Of a DNA stretch of 64,000 bases, positions 55,785-64,000 are shown one piece after another. The notes under the pieces are model-generated. The model saw nothing but the letters and a program-made list of their open reading frames with translations, made no database searches and was not told the DNA's origin. A program made the translations under genes and the position numbers. Each line of letters begins with the position of its first letter. The stretch's first letter is position 1. The DNA is from Microbulbifer harenosus (GTDB taxonomy: Bacteria > Pseudomonadota > Gammaproteobacteria > Pseudomonadales > Cellvibrionaceae): contig NZ_VANI01000018.1 of assembly GCF_005771435.1 (NCBI RefSeq), positions 1 to 64,000 on the forward strand, written 5' to 3'.

Positions 55785-58700
55785 TTAGCCGGGCACTCGC
55801 TCAGGAACGGTTAGTAATGGCAACAAGTCCATGACATCACTGAACAACGCCCGGTTCTTCCAGTCATTTCTGTCGCCAATCACGTAGAAACGTCGTTTGG
55901 CTCGTGTTGCTGCCACGTTCAAAAGATTCGGTTCCGAGACAACCCAATCACGCGCTCCTGAGCCCTTCGTGTTGCCGCCCAACACCATAATGACGACAGA
56001 TGCTTCCTTACCCTGCATGGTATGGATCGTGCCAGATATCATTTTGGCCCGGAGCATTCGCTTGAGATTCTTCTGCACGGCTTTAAAAGGAGTGATAACA
56101 GAAATATCGTGAGCCTCCACACCATCCTCATAAAGCACTCTAAGCAGTTCCTGTAGGGCTTTTCCCTCGGCTGGCACCCAGTTGCCTTGCGACACCCCGC
56201 TGGCTTGAATCCATCCTGTCGGAAGGCTGGCCGGTGTTTCCTTGTGGGGGCGCGGCGCAAGCGTGCCATACACCATCGCGCCGTCATAGGCGATGCGGTT
56301 TGCGAGTGTGTACATGGGTTTGTCGCAGCGGCGGTGTACAACCAGAGGCAATCCCACCCAGGTCTTGGCACCGGCCGGTCCAGCCATGCACCCCCAACAG
56401 GTGGCCTCATCGGCCAGTGTCTGTGCGGATTGTCGATTGGGGAGCCAATGGGTATCGACCTGGTAGCGTGCACGCATGTGTTCGAGCACGGCATCGGAGA
56501 TGGTGGCGATCGGCTTGAGTTGCAGGGGATCGCCCACCATTAATGCGCGCCGGGACCGCCACAGCGCCCCAGTCGCCGCCTGGGGTGGAGCCTGGCCCGC
56601 CTCGTCCACCAGCAGCCAGCCAATTTCGCCGACCCCGAGCGAACCGAATGAGCGCGCAAAAGACGCGAAGGTACTGCTCAATACCGGTACAACCATGAAC
56701 AGCGACGCCCAGGCGGACCGAATAGCGTCACGCGAAAAGCCTTGATAGCGGGTACCGGTCAATATCCCGTTAATGAGGTACAGGTTGGAGCGCATCCTTG
56801 ACGCTTCTAACTCAAAGAACACCCGGTGGAGCTTGAGCGCCTGAATGAAGACGCGAGCACGTGCTTGGCGCCAACCCTCTATGCGCCAAGGCTCAGCCAG
56901 CTCAATCGCATCGCCGTTGCCAATAACACCATCTTTCAGCCAGGCAAGCAGATGCTCGGCTTGGCTGTCGCTTGCCACGTCGATGGCATCTTGCGTTTGC
57001 ATTTGGCATTGGCTACGCATGCGTTGAAGTGCACACCGCATATCGGCGGTCTGCTGCTCTAAACTCTCGCGTGAGACATCCAATCGCTTGGCGAGGCGTG
57101 CTATCCGCTTGAACTCGGAATCGGCTAAATCGTGCTGGCTTGCCAGTAGTTTCTGCGTAGTATTCCAGTCTCGCTGCGCCCCCCACAAACTGAAGATTTT
57201 TTCCCATAACCCCGGCTTGCGCGCTTGATGTTCCGCCAGCGCATCCAGACACTGTTTGAGCGCCATGCGGGCAGGGCGGCTCTCTTCGGCATCCAGGCGA
57301 GAAAGCTGACCGATCACGTTGGCCAGCTTCTCTTCGAGAATGCGTAGCGCTTCAGACTGATCTGCAATCTGCTTTCTTTTCTTGCAGAGGGCCTGGATCA
57401 GTTCACTAATGCGACTGGCAGCGGCGCACTTCTTACGCACCTCGGCTTTGGCAGCTTCGTACTCGGAGATGGCTTTCTGCCACAGGGCTTGCCGCTGTTG
57501 CGAAGAACGAGTGGTGTTGAACTCGGCGCATGCATTGAGCCAGCCGAGAAACCCTTTCGGTCCTCCGTCTTCCTCTGACAATCCACCGCCGCACTCTTCG
57601 CTTGCACCACTATTTTCCTCTGCTGTGGTGCTCGTAGAAAATAAGGTGCCCACAATCTCGCCAAATTCATCGTCTAACTCAGCCCCGCTTTCGGCATCAG
57701 AGTCCGCGTTATCTTCGCTACCGAATGGACGCTGGCCATAGAAATAGCGACTCACGAACTTGGATCGCCGCGCCTTGCTACCCAGAGCACCGGAGATCAA
57801 CCCCCACGCAGGTTTCTCGCTAACCAGTTCGCCCAGCTCAGCAAAATACGCAGCTTCCGGCAGCCAGCTCTCGTCAATTTTGTCGCGTTGGGGTAACTCA
57901 AGCGTGACATTCTCCACCGCGCCATTATTTGACGAAGCCACGACGATCTCAAAGCCATACAGCTCGGGATTGAGTTTGAAACAAGCCTGCTGTTTGCCGC
58001 TGTCGTTGGCGGTTTCACGTCCGTTACGAACAAACCCATCGGAAGCTCGACACAGCCCAGAGAGCACATCGGCCCGACTTGTCACAATGGCGGCAATCAA
58101 GTCGCGCAGCAGGGTCGTCTTGCCCGTGCCCGGCGGACCGTTGATACCTAACAGCCCTTTTGAATTGCCAAGCGAGGCCAGAATCGTGTTGACAGCGAGT
58201 TGTTGGGAATGAACAAGTCCCAGATGTCCCTCCGAAGGCCAGCAACCCATGGCGTAGGCGTCAGGGAAGAGGCGGTCGATCAGCGGCAACGATGCGCGGT
58301 CACCGTCTATGTTAAGACGCTGCCGCGTATCGTGCCGGCGCAGATAGTGATCCAGCGGTTCGCTTTTCTGACCACGGCGGATGCTATCGGCGACAACGAC
58401 AAGATCGTCGAGCAGAAAGCTATTGAGCGGATCGTCTTCTGATTCTGGCCTGCTGGGACTGACAGGTTGGGAGCGAAAACGAAATGCCTTTCTATCCATG
58501 TCGCCAAAGAAACCCGCGACACCGATGTAGTGGAGAATCCAACGGGTTAGCTCACGCAACGCCTCTCCGGATACCTTGCTTTCAAGCAGCACCTTCGCCT
58601 TATCACTGATAGCTCGTTGGTCGTCCTCGAACCCCCTAGCCCAATCCTTTCCAGCCAAAACGCGGCCCAGAAACCACGCCTCACTGGAGAGCACAACACT

Positions 58701-59051
58701 GTCGTCTACCAACTGGCCATCCATAGTGAATTTCGCGGCGAACATAGCCGATTCTCGATACTGTGGCTCGCGATACCCCTGATCAGCACCGAAAACCTCT
58801 TTGAGCTGTTCAGCTACACAACGACTGTCATAGAGATGGGCAAAGACCGTGTGGCTCCAGACGCGCCGTTGGGGTAGACGTTGTTTGGAAACGACACTTG
58901 CTTTTGACCAGGGAGGGACGAGACTCCCGATAGGAATATCGTGAATGAACGCGCAGTAGGGGCTGTTGCGTTTCTCCAGATTCGGGGCCGATTGTGGCTG
59001 CAGCAGCTCAACGGCGTGCCAGTAACGGACAATATTTTCTTGCTCAGTCAC
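55785..59051 (-). CDS. Large superfamily 1 helicase/ATPase (UPF1-like AAA_11/AAA_12)
   Basis: 1088 residues, cytoplasmic. Walker A GPPGTGKTT (305-313), Walker B WLLVDEAGQAPP, then the C-terminal helicase half with VITPFKAVQKNLKRML, GTIHTMQGKEASVVIMVLGG and LLNVAATRAKRRFYVIGDRNDW (motifs V-VI). The ~300-residue N-terminal region is unassigned, and a long Ala/Glu/Arg-rich, probably coiled-coil insert lies between the ATPase motifs (~520-690), including an acidic patch (DEFGEIVGTLF). No nuclease domain is visible. It is a single gene between two sugar-metabolism genes. COG1112-type helicases include parts of phage-defence systems, but no partner gene is present here. Confidence 0.85.
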   Translation of the reverse strand: MTEQENIVRYWHAVELLQPQSAPNLEKRNSPYCAFIHDIPIGSLVPPWSKASVVSKQRLPQRRVWSHTVFAHLYDSRCVAEQLKEVFGADQGYREPQYRESAMFAAKFTMDGQLVDDSVVLSSEAWFLGRVLAGKDWARGFEDDQRAISDKAKVLLESKVSGEALRELTRWILHYIGVAGFFGDMDRKAFRFRSQPVSPSRPESEDDPLNSFLLDDLVVVADSIRRGQKSEPLDHYLRRHDTRQRLNIDGDRASLPLIDRLFPDAYAMGCWPSEGHLGLVHSQQLAVNTILASLGNSKGLLGINGPPGTGKTTLLRDLIAAIVTSRADVLSGLCRASDGFVRNGRETANDSGKQQACFKLNPELYGFEIVVASSNNGAVENVTLELPQRDKIDESWLPEAAYFAELGELVSEKPAWGLISGALGSKARRSKFVSRYFYGQRPFGSEDNADSDAESGAELDDEFGEIVGTLFSTSTTAEENSGASEECGGGLSEEDGGPKGFLGWLNACAEFNTTRSSQQRQALWQKAISEYEAAKAEVRKKCAAASRISELIQALCKKRKQIADQSEALRILEEKLANVIGQLSRLDAEESRPARMALKQCLDALAEHQARKPGLWEKIFSLWGAQRDWNTTQKLLASQHDLADSEFKRIARLAKRLDVSRESLEQQTADMRCALQRMRSQCQMQTQDAIDVASDSQAEHLLAWLKDGVIGNGDAIELAEPWRIEGWRQARARVFIQALKLHRVFFELEASRMRSNLYLINGILTGTRYQGFSRDAIRSAWASLFMVVPVLSSTFASFARSFGSLGVGEIGWLLVDEAGQAPPQAATGALWRSRRALMVGDPLQLKPIATISDAVLEHMRARYQVDTHWLPNRQSAQTLADEATCWGCMAGPAGAKTWVGLPLVVHRRCDKPMYTLANRIAYDGAMVYGTLAPRPHKETPASLPTGWIQASGVSQGNWVPAEGKALQELLRVLYEDGVEAHDISVITPFKAVQKNLKRMLRAKMISGTIHTMQGKEASVVIMVLGGNTKGSGARDWVVSEPNLLNVAATRAKRRFYVIGDRNDWKNRALFSDVMDLLPLLTVPERVPG

Positions 59052-59460
59052 AGCTTTTTTCCTTGCTATAGCAATCTTGTTCTATCCGATGGGGTACAGA
59101 CAGTTCATCAATCCAATAGATCTTTCTTTACCAGCACAATCCTCCGGTTAGCAACTTACCTAATTGCAGCCGAATGAGATAGACGCGCGGCCGCCCCTAT
59201 TGCCCAAGGGCAACCAGGCCTGTACGTTCGGGGTATTTGCCTCCTTGCGTACAAAGGTTGCGGTCCACTTTTGAAAACTCCGGAAGCGCAAAGATCGTCG
59301 GCACGTCTCGGTGGCAGGAAAACCGGACCAAGCCGTCTAATACAGGCGGGAACTACCCCAATACAGTGACCCCTCCCCCCCTATCGGGGAGGAGGTAAGC
59401 CACAACTGGCAACGCCATACTGACCCTAATGTAATAAGTATCCAATAACGGACTCACGGT
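59052..59460. other. Intergenic region upstream of the GH13 gene
   Basis: 409 bp without a gene. Contains a GC hairpin, cctcccc (59372-59378) with ggggagg (59386-59392). No operator of the xylan type is seen. Presumably holds both the helicase and alpha-glucosidase promoters. Confidence 0.4.
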
Positions 59461-61113
59461 ATGAGCGGTAATCACACAGGCAAAGCGAACGGGGAATGGT
59501 GGCGCAACGGCGTTATTTACCAGATCTATCCGCGCAGTTTTTGCGACGCCAACGGCGACGGTATCGGCGATCTGCCGGGTATCTGCCAGAAGCTCGACTA
59601 TGTGAAATCTCTCGGTGTCGACGCCATCTGGATTTCACCCTTCTTCAAATCCCCGATGGTGGACTTCGGCTACGACGTGTCTGACTATCGGGACGTGGAC
59701 CCGATCTTCGGCAACCTCGAGGATTTCGACCGGGTAATCGACAAGGCCCACGAGCTCGGTCTGAAGGTCATCATCGACCAGATCCTGAGCCACACCTCCG
59801 ACCAGCACCCCTGGTTCGAGGAGAGCCGCCAGAGCCGCGACAACCCTAAGGCCGACTGGTATGTGTGGGCAGATGCAAAGGCCGACGGCAGCGCGCCGAA
59901 CAACTGGATGTCCAACTTCAGTGGCAGCGCCTGGCGCTGGTGCACCCGCCGCCGCCAGTATTACCTGACCAACTTCCTGAAAGAGCAGCCGGACCTGAAC
60001 CTGCACAACCCGGAAGTCCAGGAACAGCTGTTGGCGGACCTGAAATTCTGGCTCGACCGCGGTGTTGACGGATTCCGCCTGGACGCCATCAACCACGCAT
60101 TCCACAACCGCTCGCTGGAAAACAATCCGCCGCGCCCCGTGAAACTGGACAAGAACGGCCTGCCACCGGTGAACACCTACGAGCACCAGTGGCACATCCA
60201 CGACAAGTCGCAGCCGGAGAACCTGGTGTTCCTACAGCGCGTGCGCGCCCTGCTGGACGAGTATCCGGGCACCACGACCGTGGGCGAAGTGGGCGACGAC
60301 AACACCCACAAGATCATGGCCGAGTACACCACGGAAAACCGCCTGCACATGGCCTACTCCTTCGACCTGCTGTCGGAAAACTGCTCGGCGCAGTTCCTGC
60401 GCGACACTTTGGAGAAGAACCGCCAGGTGATCGAGGACGGCTGGCCCTGCTGGTCGATATCCAACCACGATGTACCGCGCTCCATAACCCGCTGGAACAA
60501 GGGCTTCGACCCGGAAACCGCCCGCGCGCGCGCGCCGCTGTTCTTCCTGATGCAATTGATGCTGCGCGGCAGCGTGTGCATGTACCAGGGCGAGGAACTG
60601 GGTCTGCCGGAAGCAGAGTTGGCATTCGAGGACCTGCAGGATCCCTACGGCATCAATCTGTGGCCGGAATTCAAGGGCCGCGACGGCTGCCGCACTCCCA
60701 TGCCCTGGTTCAACAGTGGCGAAATCAATGCCGGCTTCTCCAAGGTGAAGCCGTGGCTGCCGGTGGCGGAGGAACACTATCACCTGGCCGCCTCGGTGCA
60801 GGAGGATGACCAGCACTCCATGCTGAACCGCTTCCGCGGTTTGCTGAAATGGCACGCCGACCTGTCGCCGGTACTGGCCACCGCCGACCAGCAAGTTCTG
60901 GACACAGGTGATGACCTGCTGGTGTTCGAACGGCACAGTGAAGAGGAAAGCTATTTTGTGGTGTTGAATCTGGGCAACCAGCCCGCCGTGTTCGCGCTGC
61001 CGGAGAAGTTTGCCGACAGCGAAGACATCACTCCCAGCGAGTTCGCGGGCGCGGTCAAAGGCACGCAGTTAGAACTGCCTGCGGCCGGCGCACGGGTCCT
61101 CCTCAAGAAATAA
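59461..61113 (+). CDS. GH13 alpha-glucosidase
   Basis: 550 residues, no signal peptide, so cytoplasmic. GH13 regions: WWRNGVIYQIYPRSFCDANGDGIGDLPGI, nucleophile Asp208 (GVDGFRLDAINHAFH), acid/base Glu276 (TTVGEVGD) and Asp337 (SISNHDVPRS). QILSHTSDQHPWF in the second region is as in oligo-1,6-glucosidase/alpha-glucosidase subfamilies (GH13_23-like). Likely hydrolyses maltose or isomaltose-type oligosaccharides. It is not linked to maltose transport genes in this window, but the MalT-like regulator is close. Confidence 0.92.
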   Translation: MSGNHTGKANGEWWRNGVIYQIYPRSFCDANGDGIGDLPGICQKLDYVKSLGVDAIWISPFFKSPMVDFGYDVSDYRDVDPIFGNLEDFDRVIDKAHELGLKVIIDQILSHTSDQHPWFEESRQSRDNPKADWYVWADAKADGSAPNNWMSNFSGSAWRWCTRRRQYYLTNFLKEQPDLNLHNPEVQEQLLADLKFWLDRGVDGFRLDAINHAFHNRSLENNPPRPVKLDKNGLPPVNTYEHQWHIHDKSQPENLVFLQRVRALLDEYPGTTTVGEVGDDNTHKIMAEYTTENRLHMAYSFDLLSENCSAQFLRDTLEKNRQVIEDGWPCWSISNHDVPRSITRWNKGFDPETARARAPLFFLMQLMLRGSVCMYQGEELGLPEAELAFEDLQDPYGINLWPEFKGRDGCRTPMPWFNSGEINAGFSKVKPWLPVAEEHYHLAASVQEDDQHSMLNRFRGLLKWHADLSPVLATADQQVLDTGDDLLVFERHSEEESYFVVLNLGNQPAVFALPEKFADSEDITPSEFAGAVKGTQLELPAAGARVLLKK

Positions 61114-61636
61114 ACACCGCCACCAGAACAGGAAAAAATTCGGATTTATTGAGAAATTGGCGCCCGCTTGCGCAAGTGAGGCGAACCAGACCCGGGGCAA
61201 TAGGCTCAAAGGGTTACCTCTCAATAAGATCGTCAACTTTGTTGCTCTCTCGTCAAAGCACGCTTTCCAGTCTTTCTGGAATGTTTGAAGCCGGCTCTCG
61301 AGCCGGCTTTTTTTTGCGCGTATTTTGGTCTATCCATAAAGCTCTTCATTCCATTTAAATGTAAAAGGCGCCATTTCCCGACCCTACCATGCCTCTCACT
61401 TGCCTGGCGGTCTGCAATCTCGCGGCACCAAGCGGCAGGGCTCATCCCGCGGCCAACCCGGGGCACACCGGCGCGTCGCTTTGGGGAAATTCAATGTTCA
61501 GGTATGTGTACTCCGGTGCAGGGGTTTGCTCGCTCTGAAAATTCTGCGGCCTCGCCGTCAGAATATGCGCGATGGATTCCGGCGTCACCGCACAGGCCTG
61601 ATCTGTAATTCGCTCGCAAGAGCAGATGAGGTACGC
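61114..61636. other. Gap between GH13 and L,D-transpeptidase genes
   Basis: 523 bp. The terminator at 61282-61314 lies in it. A frame is open upstream of the transpeptidase start from 61400, but its sequence (GGLQSRGTKRQGSSRG...) is not protein-like. Nothing else recognised. Confidence 0.45.
61282..61314 (+). terminator. Rho-independent terminator after GH13 gene
   Basis: Perfect stem aagccggct and agccggctt around a ctcg loop, followed by about eight T residues. It is ~170 bp after the GH13 stop, on the same strand. Confidence 0.85.
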
Positions 61637-62242
61637 ATGCAAGGCTCTTCCACTCTTCTGAAACGCTCCCTCAAACACATTCTGATGGGCGGCAGCCTGT
61701 TGCTCGCCGCGTCCGCCATGCTCGCGCCAATGGCCCAGGCGGGTGACTATCCCCACCCCTACCAGCAGCACAGGTCCATGACGGATGGCAGCGCCTGGTG
61801 GCGCCCGGAAGTCATCGGTGGCACGCCGCATATCATCATCGACCTGAGCGAACAGCGGGCTTATTTCTATAAGGGCGGGCAACTCGCAGGTATCTCTCCG
61901 GTCGCCACGGGGGTTGCGGGCAACCGCACGCCGACCGGCAGTTTCCGTGTTTCTGAAAAAGAGGTTTACCACCGCTCGAATCTTTACGGCCACTATGTGG
62001 ATCGCGCGGGGTATGTGCGGATGAGCAGCGTGGACGTGCGCAAGGACCGGCGCCCGCCGGGCACGGTATTCCGCGGCGCCTCCATGGACTTTTTCATGCG
62101 TTTTAACGGTGCCGTGAGCATGCACGCGGGCAAGGTCACCGGGCGCCCGGAATCCCATGGTTGCGTCCGACTACCCTGGCATATGGCGAAGATCTTTTAT
62201 GAAAATACCCCTATGGGGACCAAGGTGACGGTGCGCCATTGA
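61637..62242 (+). CDS. L,D-transpeptidase (YkuD domain)
   Basis: 201 residues from ATG 61637, which has GAGG a few bases upstream. Signal peptide MQGSSTLLKRSLKHILMGGSLLLAASAMLAPMAQA. YkuD domain from ~residue 60: PHIIIDLSEQRAYFYKGGQLAGISPVATG, TPTGSFRVSEKEVYH and the catalytic block SMHAGKVTGRPESHGCVRLPW, with the nucleophile Cys in SHGCVR. The family forms 3-3 peptidoglycan cross-links or attaches lipoproteins to peptidoglycan in the periplasm. No LysM domain, so a minimal form. Confidence 0.92.
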   Translation: MQGSSTLLKRSLKHILMGGSLLLAASAMLAPMAQAGDYPHPYQQHRSMTDGSAWWRPEVIGGTPHIIIDLSEQRAYFYKGGQLAGISPVATGVAGNRTPTGSFRVSEKEVYHRSNLYGHYVDRAGYVRMSSVDVRKDRRPPGTVFRGASMDFFMRFNGAVSMHAGKVTGRPESHGCVRLPWHMAKIFYENTPMGTKVTVRH

Positions 62243-62261
62243 GGTTTTCTTCTGGCAAAGA

Positions 62262-62289
62262 AATGGGCAGCGTTCGCTGCCCATTTTTA
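62262..62289. terminator. Terminator after L,D-transpeptidase gene
   Basis: Inverted repeat atgggcagcg / cgctgcccat (62263-62284) with a two- to four-base loop and a T tract to 62289. The A residues on the left may also let it serve the convergent minus-strand gene ending at 62297. Confidence 0.8.
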
Positions 62290-62296
62290 TTTCCAC

Positions 62297-63397
62297 CTAG
62301 CCCAGACTTTCCAACACACTGCGCATAGTCCAGAAATCCCAGCCTTCCGGCAATTTGGCCCGATCCTCTTCTGTGGCGACAATACCGCGGCGATGCTCAG
62401 GCCAGGCCAGCACAGCAACACCTTCGTAACCGGCAAAGTGATGGAAAAGATCCGGGGCAGACAGGCGCCGCTCCAGCTGTTCACATAGCGGATGCCAGGC
62501 CAAGGGCAGTTGCCGGTGCACCCATGACCAGCTGCGCTGCTCTTCGGGCTCCGCCGACGGGAGCCTTTCAGCGAGCGCTGTGCAACGCGCCTGGCTGGCA
62601 TCAAGTGCGCTTGTATCCGCGAGCGTTAACACGCCCATGGCCTGTTGTTGTGCGCAGAGCACGCAGGCATCCAGCGACAGTCCGAGTACCAGGCCGCGCT
62701 CGACCGGCACAAACCAATCCTGCCCCGGCGGCACTTGCCAGCTGCAAAAGCCACATGTGCCGCTGTCTGCGGCATCGGGCGCAATGCGCTGCAGGGGTTG
62801 CACGGGTTTACCCGGGCCCCAGAACGTGGTTTCACTTGCGGGAAAATACTCATCCGCGTACTGGTTCACATGCCAGTGGAAACTGAGGGCCCCCGCTACC
62901 CGGCTGCGATCCCGCGGTCCCAGGCTGCGAAATCCGCGGTGGTTGACCTTGGCAAGGCAGTATTCACAAGCGTGGGGAGCGGTATCCAGCCCCGGGGCCG
63001 CCAGTGCATCGCGGGCGGTGCCGATCCACACTACCTGTGCGGGATCTTCCAGTGCGCCGCAGCAACTGGTCAGGTGGATCCGCTGGAAAAACTCCCGGCG
63101 CACCTGCACGTCTTCCACCACCGCCACCTCCACCGCATACACCATCACCGGATTGCCCCGGTAGAGCCAGCCGTGCCGGGTCGGCTGCAGGTCCCCAAGC
63201 GTTACTTCCATTCCCTGAATCAGGGCCTGTTCAATACTGTCCGCCGGCGTGTCCGGCGCAGCGCCGGTTTCAATCGCATCGGCATCGTCTACGGTTTCCT
63301 GCTCAGCCACGGAATCCGCCTGGGCTTCACGGGAGGTGCCCATACCGGAAACCACCTGAGTCAGTGCCTCCAGATGCCGAATCCAGCGGCCCATCAA
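62297..63397 (-). CDS. Unknown protein with CxxC motifs
   Basis: 366 residues, no signal peptide, acidic N-terminal ~60 residues of low complexity (AEQETVDDADAIETGAAPDTPADS). Cysteine pairs CEYC, CGFC and CVLC, plus SCCG, suggest one or two zinc-binding sites. A central region with HLTSCCGALEDPAQVVWIGTARDAL and a C-terminal WDFWTMRSVLESL are not recognised. Its start overlaps the end of the OmpA-like gene by four bases, so the two are co-expressed and may work together at the envelope. Confidence 0.55.
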   Translation of the reverse strand: MMGRWIRHLEALTQVVSGMGTSREAQADSVAEQETVDDADAIETGAAPDTPADSIEQALIQGMEVTLGDLQPTRHGWLYRGNPVMVYAVEVAVVEDVQVRREFFQRIHLTSCCGALEDPAQVVWIGTARDALAAPGLDTAPHACEYCLAKVNHRGFRSLGPRDRSRVAGALSFHWHVNQYADEYFPASETTFWGPGKPVQPLQRIAPDAADSGTCGFCSWQVPPGQDWFVPVERGLVLGLSLDACVLCAQQQAMGVLTLADTSALDASQARCTALAERLPSAEPEEQRSWSWVHRQLPLAWHPLCEQLERRLSAPDLFHHFAGYEGVAVLAWPEHRRGIVATEEDRAKLPEGWDFWTMRSVLESLG

Positions 63398-64000
63398 AAG
63401 GACTCCTCGAGAATACTGTGGATCTTGGTTTCGGAGTTGGTGATCACGCGGAAGGCCACTCGTTTGGATTGTTCGATGTTCTCACTGCCGTCGCCATTGT
63501 AAATCGGCCGCGACGAGGAATATCCGACGGCCGCCACATTCCGCATCATCCAGGCATGGTGAGTGGTTACTTCAGCGAGGGTATATACATATCTCAGCAC
63601 CGAGCGCGCGCGATCCTGGGACAACCGCAGATTGTTGAAGTACGTGGTGTTGCGGTCACTGGACTGCCCCCAGCCAGAACTGGTGTGCCCTTCGATACGC
63701 ACCGACTCGATGGACGCCTTGAACGGGGCCAGCACGTTCATGTAACGGGGAAAAAACTCCTCGAAAACCACCTGGTAACTGGCGCTCAGCGTTGCTTCAC
63801 CGGTGTCGAACATGGCGTCGGAGTTGTTGAACGCCACCGTCAGAGTGTCGCGGTCGATGGTTGCACCCCAGCGCGGCAGATCCGCGGCAAATTCACGCTG
63901 CAGCGTTTCGTAAATTGCGAGCTGGTTTTCCTTGTAGGACATGGCGATGGTGCGGATCTTCTCCCGCTCGATCATCACCGAGCGCATCATCGCCACGGCT
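63394..64000 (-). CDS. OmpA/MotB-like protein (5' end outside window)
   Basis: The frame is open to the right edge, so the N-terminus (probably a membrane segment) is missing; ~202 residues are visible. The OmpA-like peptidoglycan-binding domain includes FNNSDAMFDTGEATLSASYQ, IESVRIEGHTSSGWG and NNLRLSQDRARSVLRYVY, ending SKRVAFRVITNSETKI. The SxxRA and RVxF pattern matches MotB/OmpA C-terminal domains. The four-base overlap with the next gene indicates an operon. A MotA/ExbB-like partner may lie beyond the window. Confidence 0.8.
   Translation of the reverse strand, partial: AVAMMRSVMIEREKIRTIAMSYKENQLAIYETLQREFAADLPRWGATIDRDTLTVAFNNSDAMFDTGEATLSASYQVVFEEFFPRYMNVLAPFKASIESVRIEGHTSSGWGQSSDRNTTYFNNLRLSQDRARSVLRYVYTLAEVTTHHAWMMRNVAAVGYSSSRPIYNGDGSENIEQSKRVAFRVITNSETKIHSILEESF

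Noticed and set aside
63394..64000. Zorya defence system call
   Set aside because: Only an OmpA/MotB-like domain is visible; the neighbour does not look like ZorC, ZorD or ZorE and the upstream gene is outside the window.

Overview
The window looks like a chromosomal segment of a marine, polysaccharide-degrading gammaproteobacterium of the Cellvibrionales type (Microbulbifer-, Cellvibrio- or Saccharophagus-like). This is inferred from gene content: a secreted lytic polysaccharide monooxygenase with a poly-serine linker and CBM2, very large TonB-dependent receptors without SusD partners, surface lipoprotein xylanase, and many glycoside hydrolases. No rRNA, tRNA, CRISPR array, integrase or transposase was seen.

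Layout. 1-2.8 kb: a tandem array of orphan toxin-tip/immunity-like gene pairs, with a period of about 1551 bp and a decayed third unit. 2.9-6.6 kb: a secreted subtilisin-like protease with C-terminal beta-propeller-type repeats, more A+T-rich than its surroundings. 6.6-8.0 kb: non-coding, with a terminator and a 42-bp repeat array. 8.0-17.5 kb: housekeeping and small enzymes (HtrA-like protease overlapping an FHA membrane protein, HisC, SDR, VOC protein, DUF2750, YgjP-like metallopeptidase, hotdog thioesterase, DUF2799 protein, metallo-beta-lactamase-fold hydrolase, alpha/beta hydrolase). Large two-hairpin palindromic elements lie in several gaps.

17.9-52.8 kb: a glucuronoxylan utilisation locus. 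It holds a LacI-type regulator; a first TonB receptor followed by SapC, cupin, flavin-dependent halogenase and DUF6445 genes; a GH67 alpha-glucuronidase divergent from a mannonate dehydratase (ManD); an AA10 monooxygenase; a second TonB receptor and second halogenase; a GH10 xylanase with a GH115 alpha-glucuronidase; a GH3 enzyme divergent from a SGNH acetyl esterase, aldo/keto reductase and GH9 enzyme; then a GH43 enzyme. Four control regions carry a LacI-type palindrome close to TGGTAGCGCTATCA. Two of them also carry TGTAAACGTTTACA at exactly the same 19-bp offset. The likely flow is: GH10 and AA10 open the polymer outside the cell, the TonB receptors import oligosaccharides, GH115/GH67 and the esterase strip methylglucuronate and acetyl groups, GH43/GH3 release xylose, and ManD serves the uronate branch. 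Xylose isomerase, xylulokinase and uronate isomerase are not in the window.

52.9-64 kb: a MalT-like LuxR regulator, a large superfamily 1 helicase, a GH13 alpha-glucosidase, an L,D-transpeptidase, a cysteine-motif protein of unknown role, and an OmpA/MotB-like protein cut by the window edge.

The most notable items are the repeated toxin/immunity pairs, the dispersed palindromes whose arms differ in sequence but keep self-complementarity, the composite operator, and the halogenase/cupin/SapC/DUF6445 genes attached to xylan receptors.
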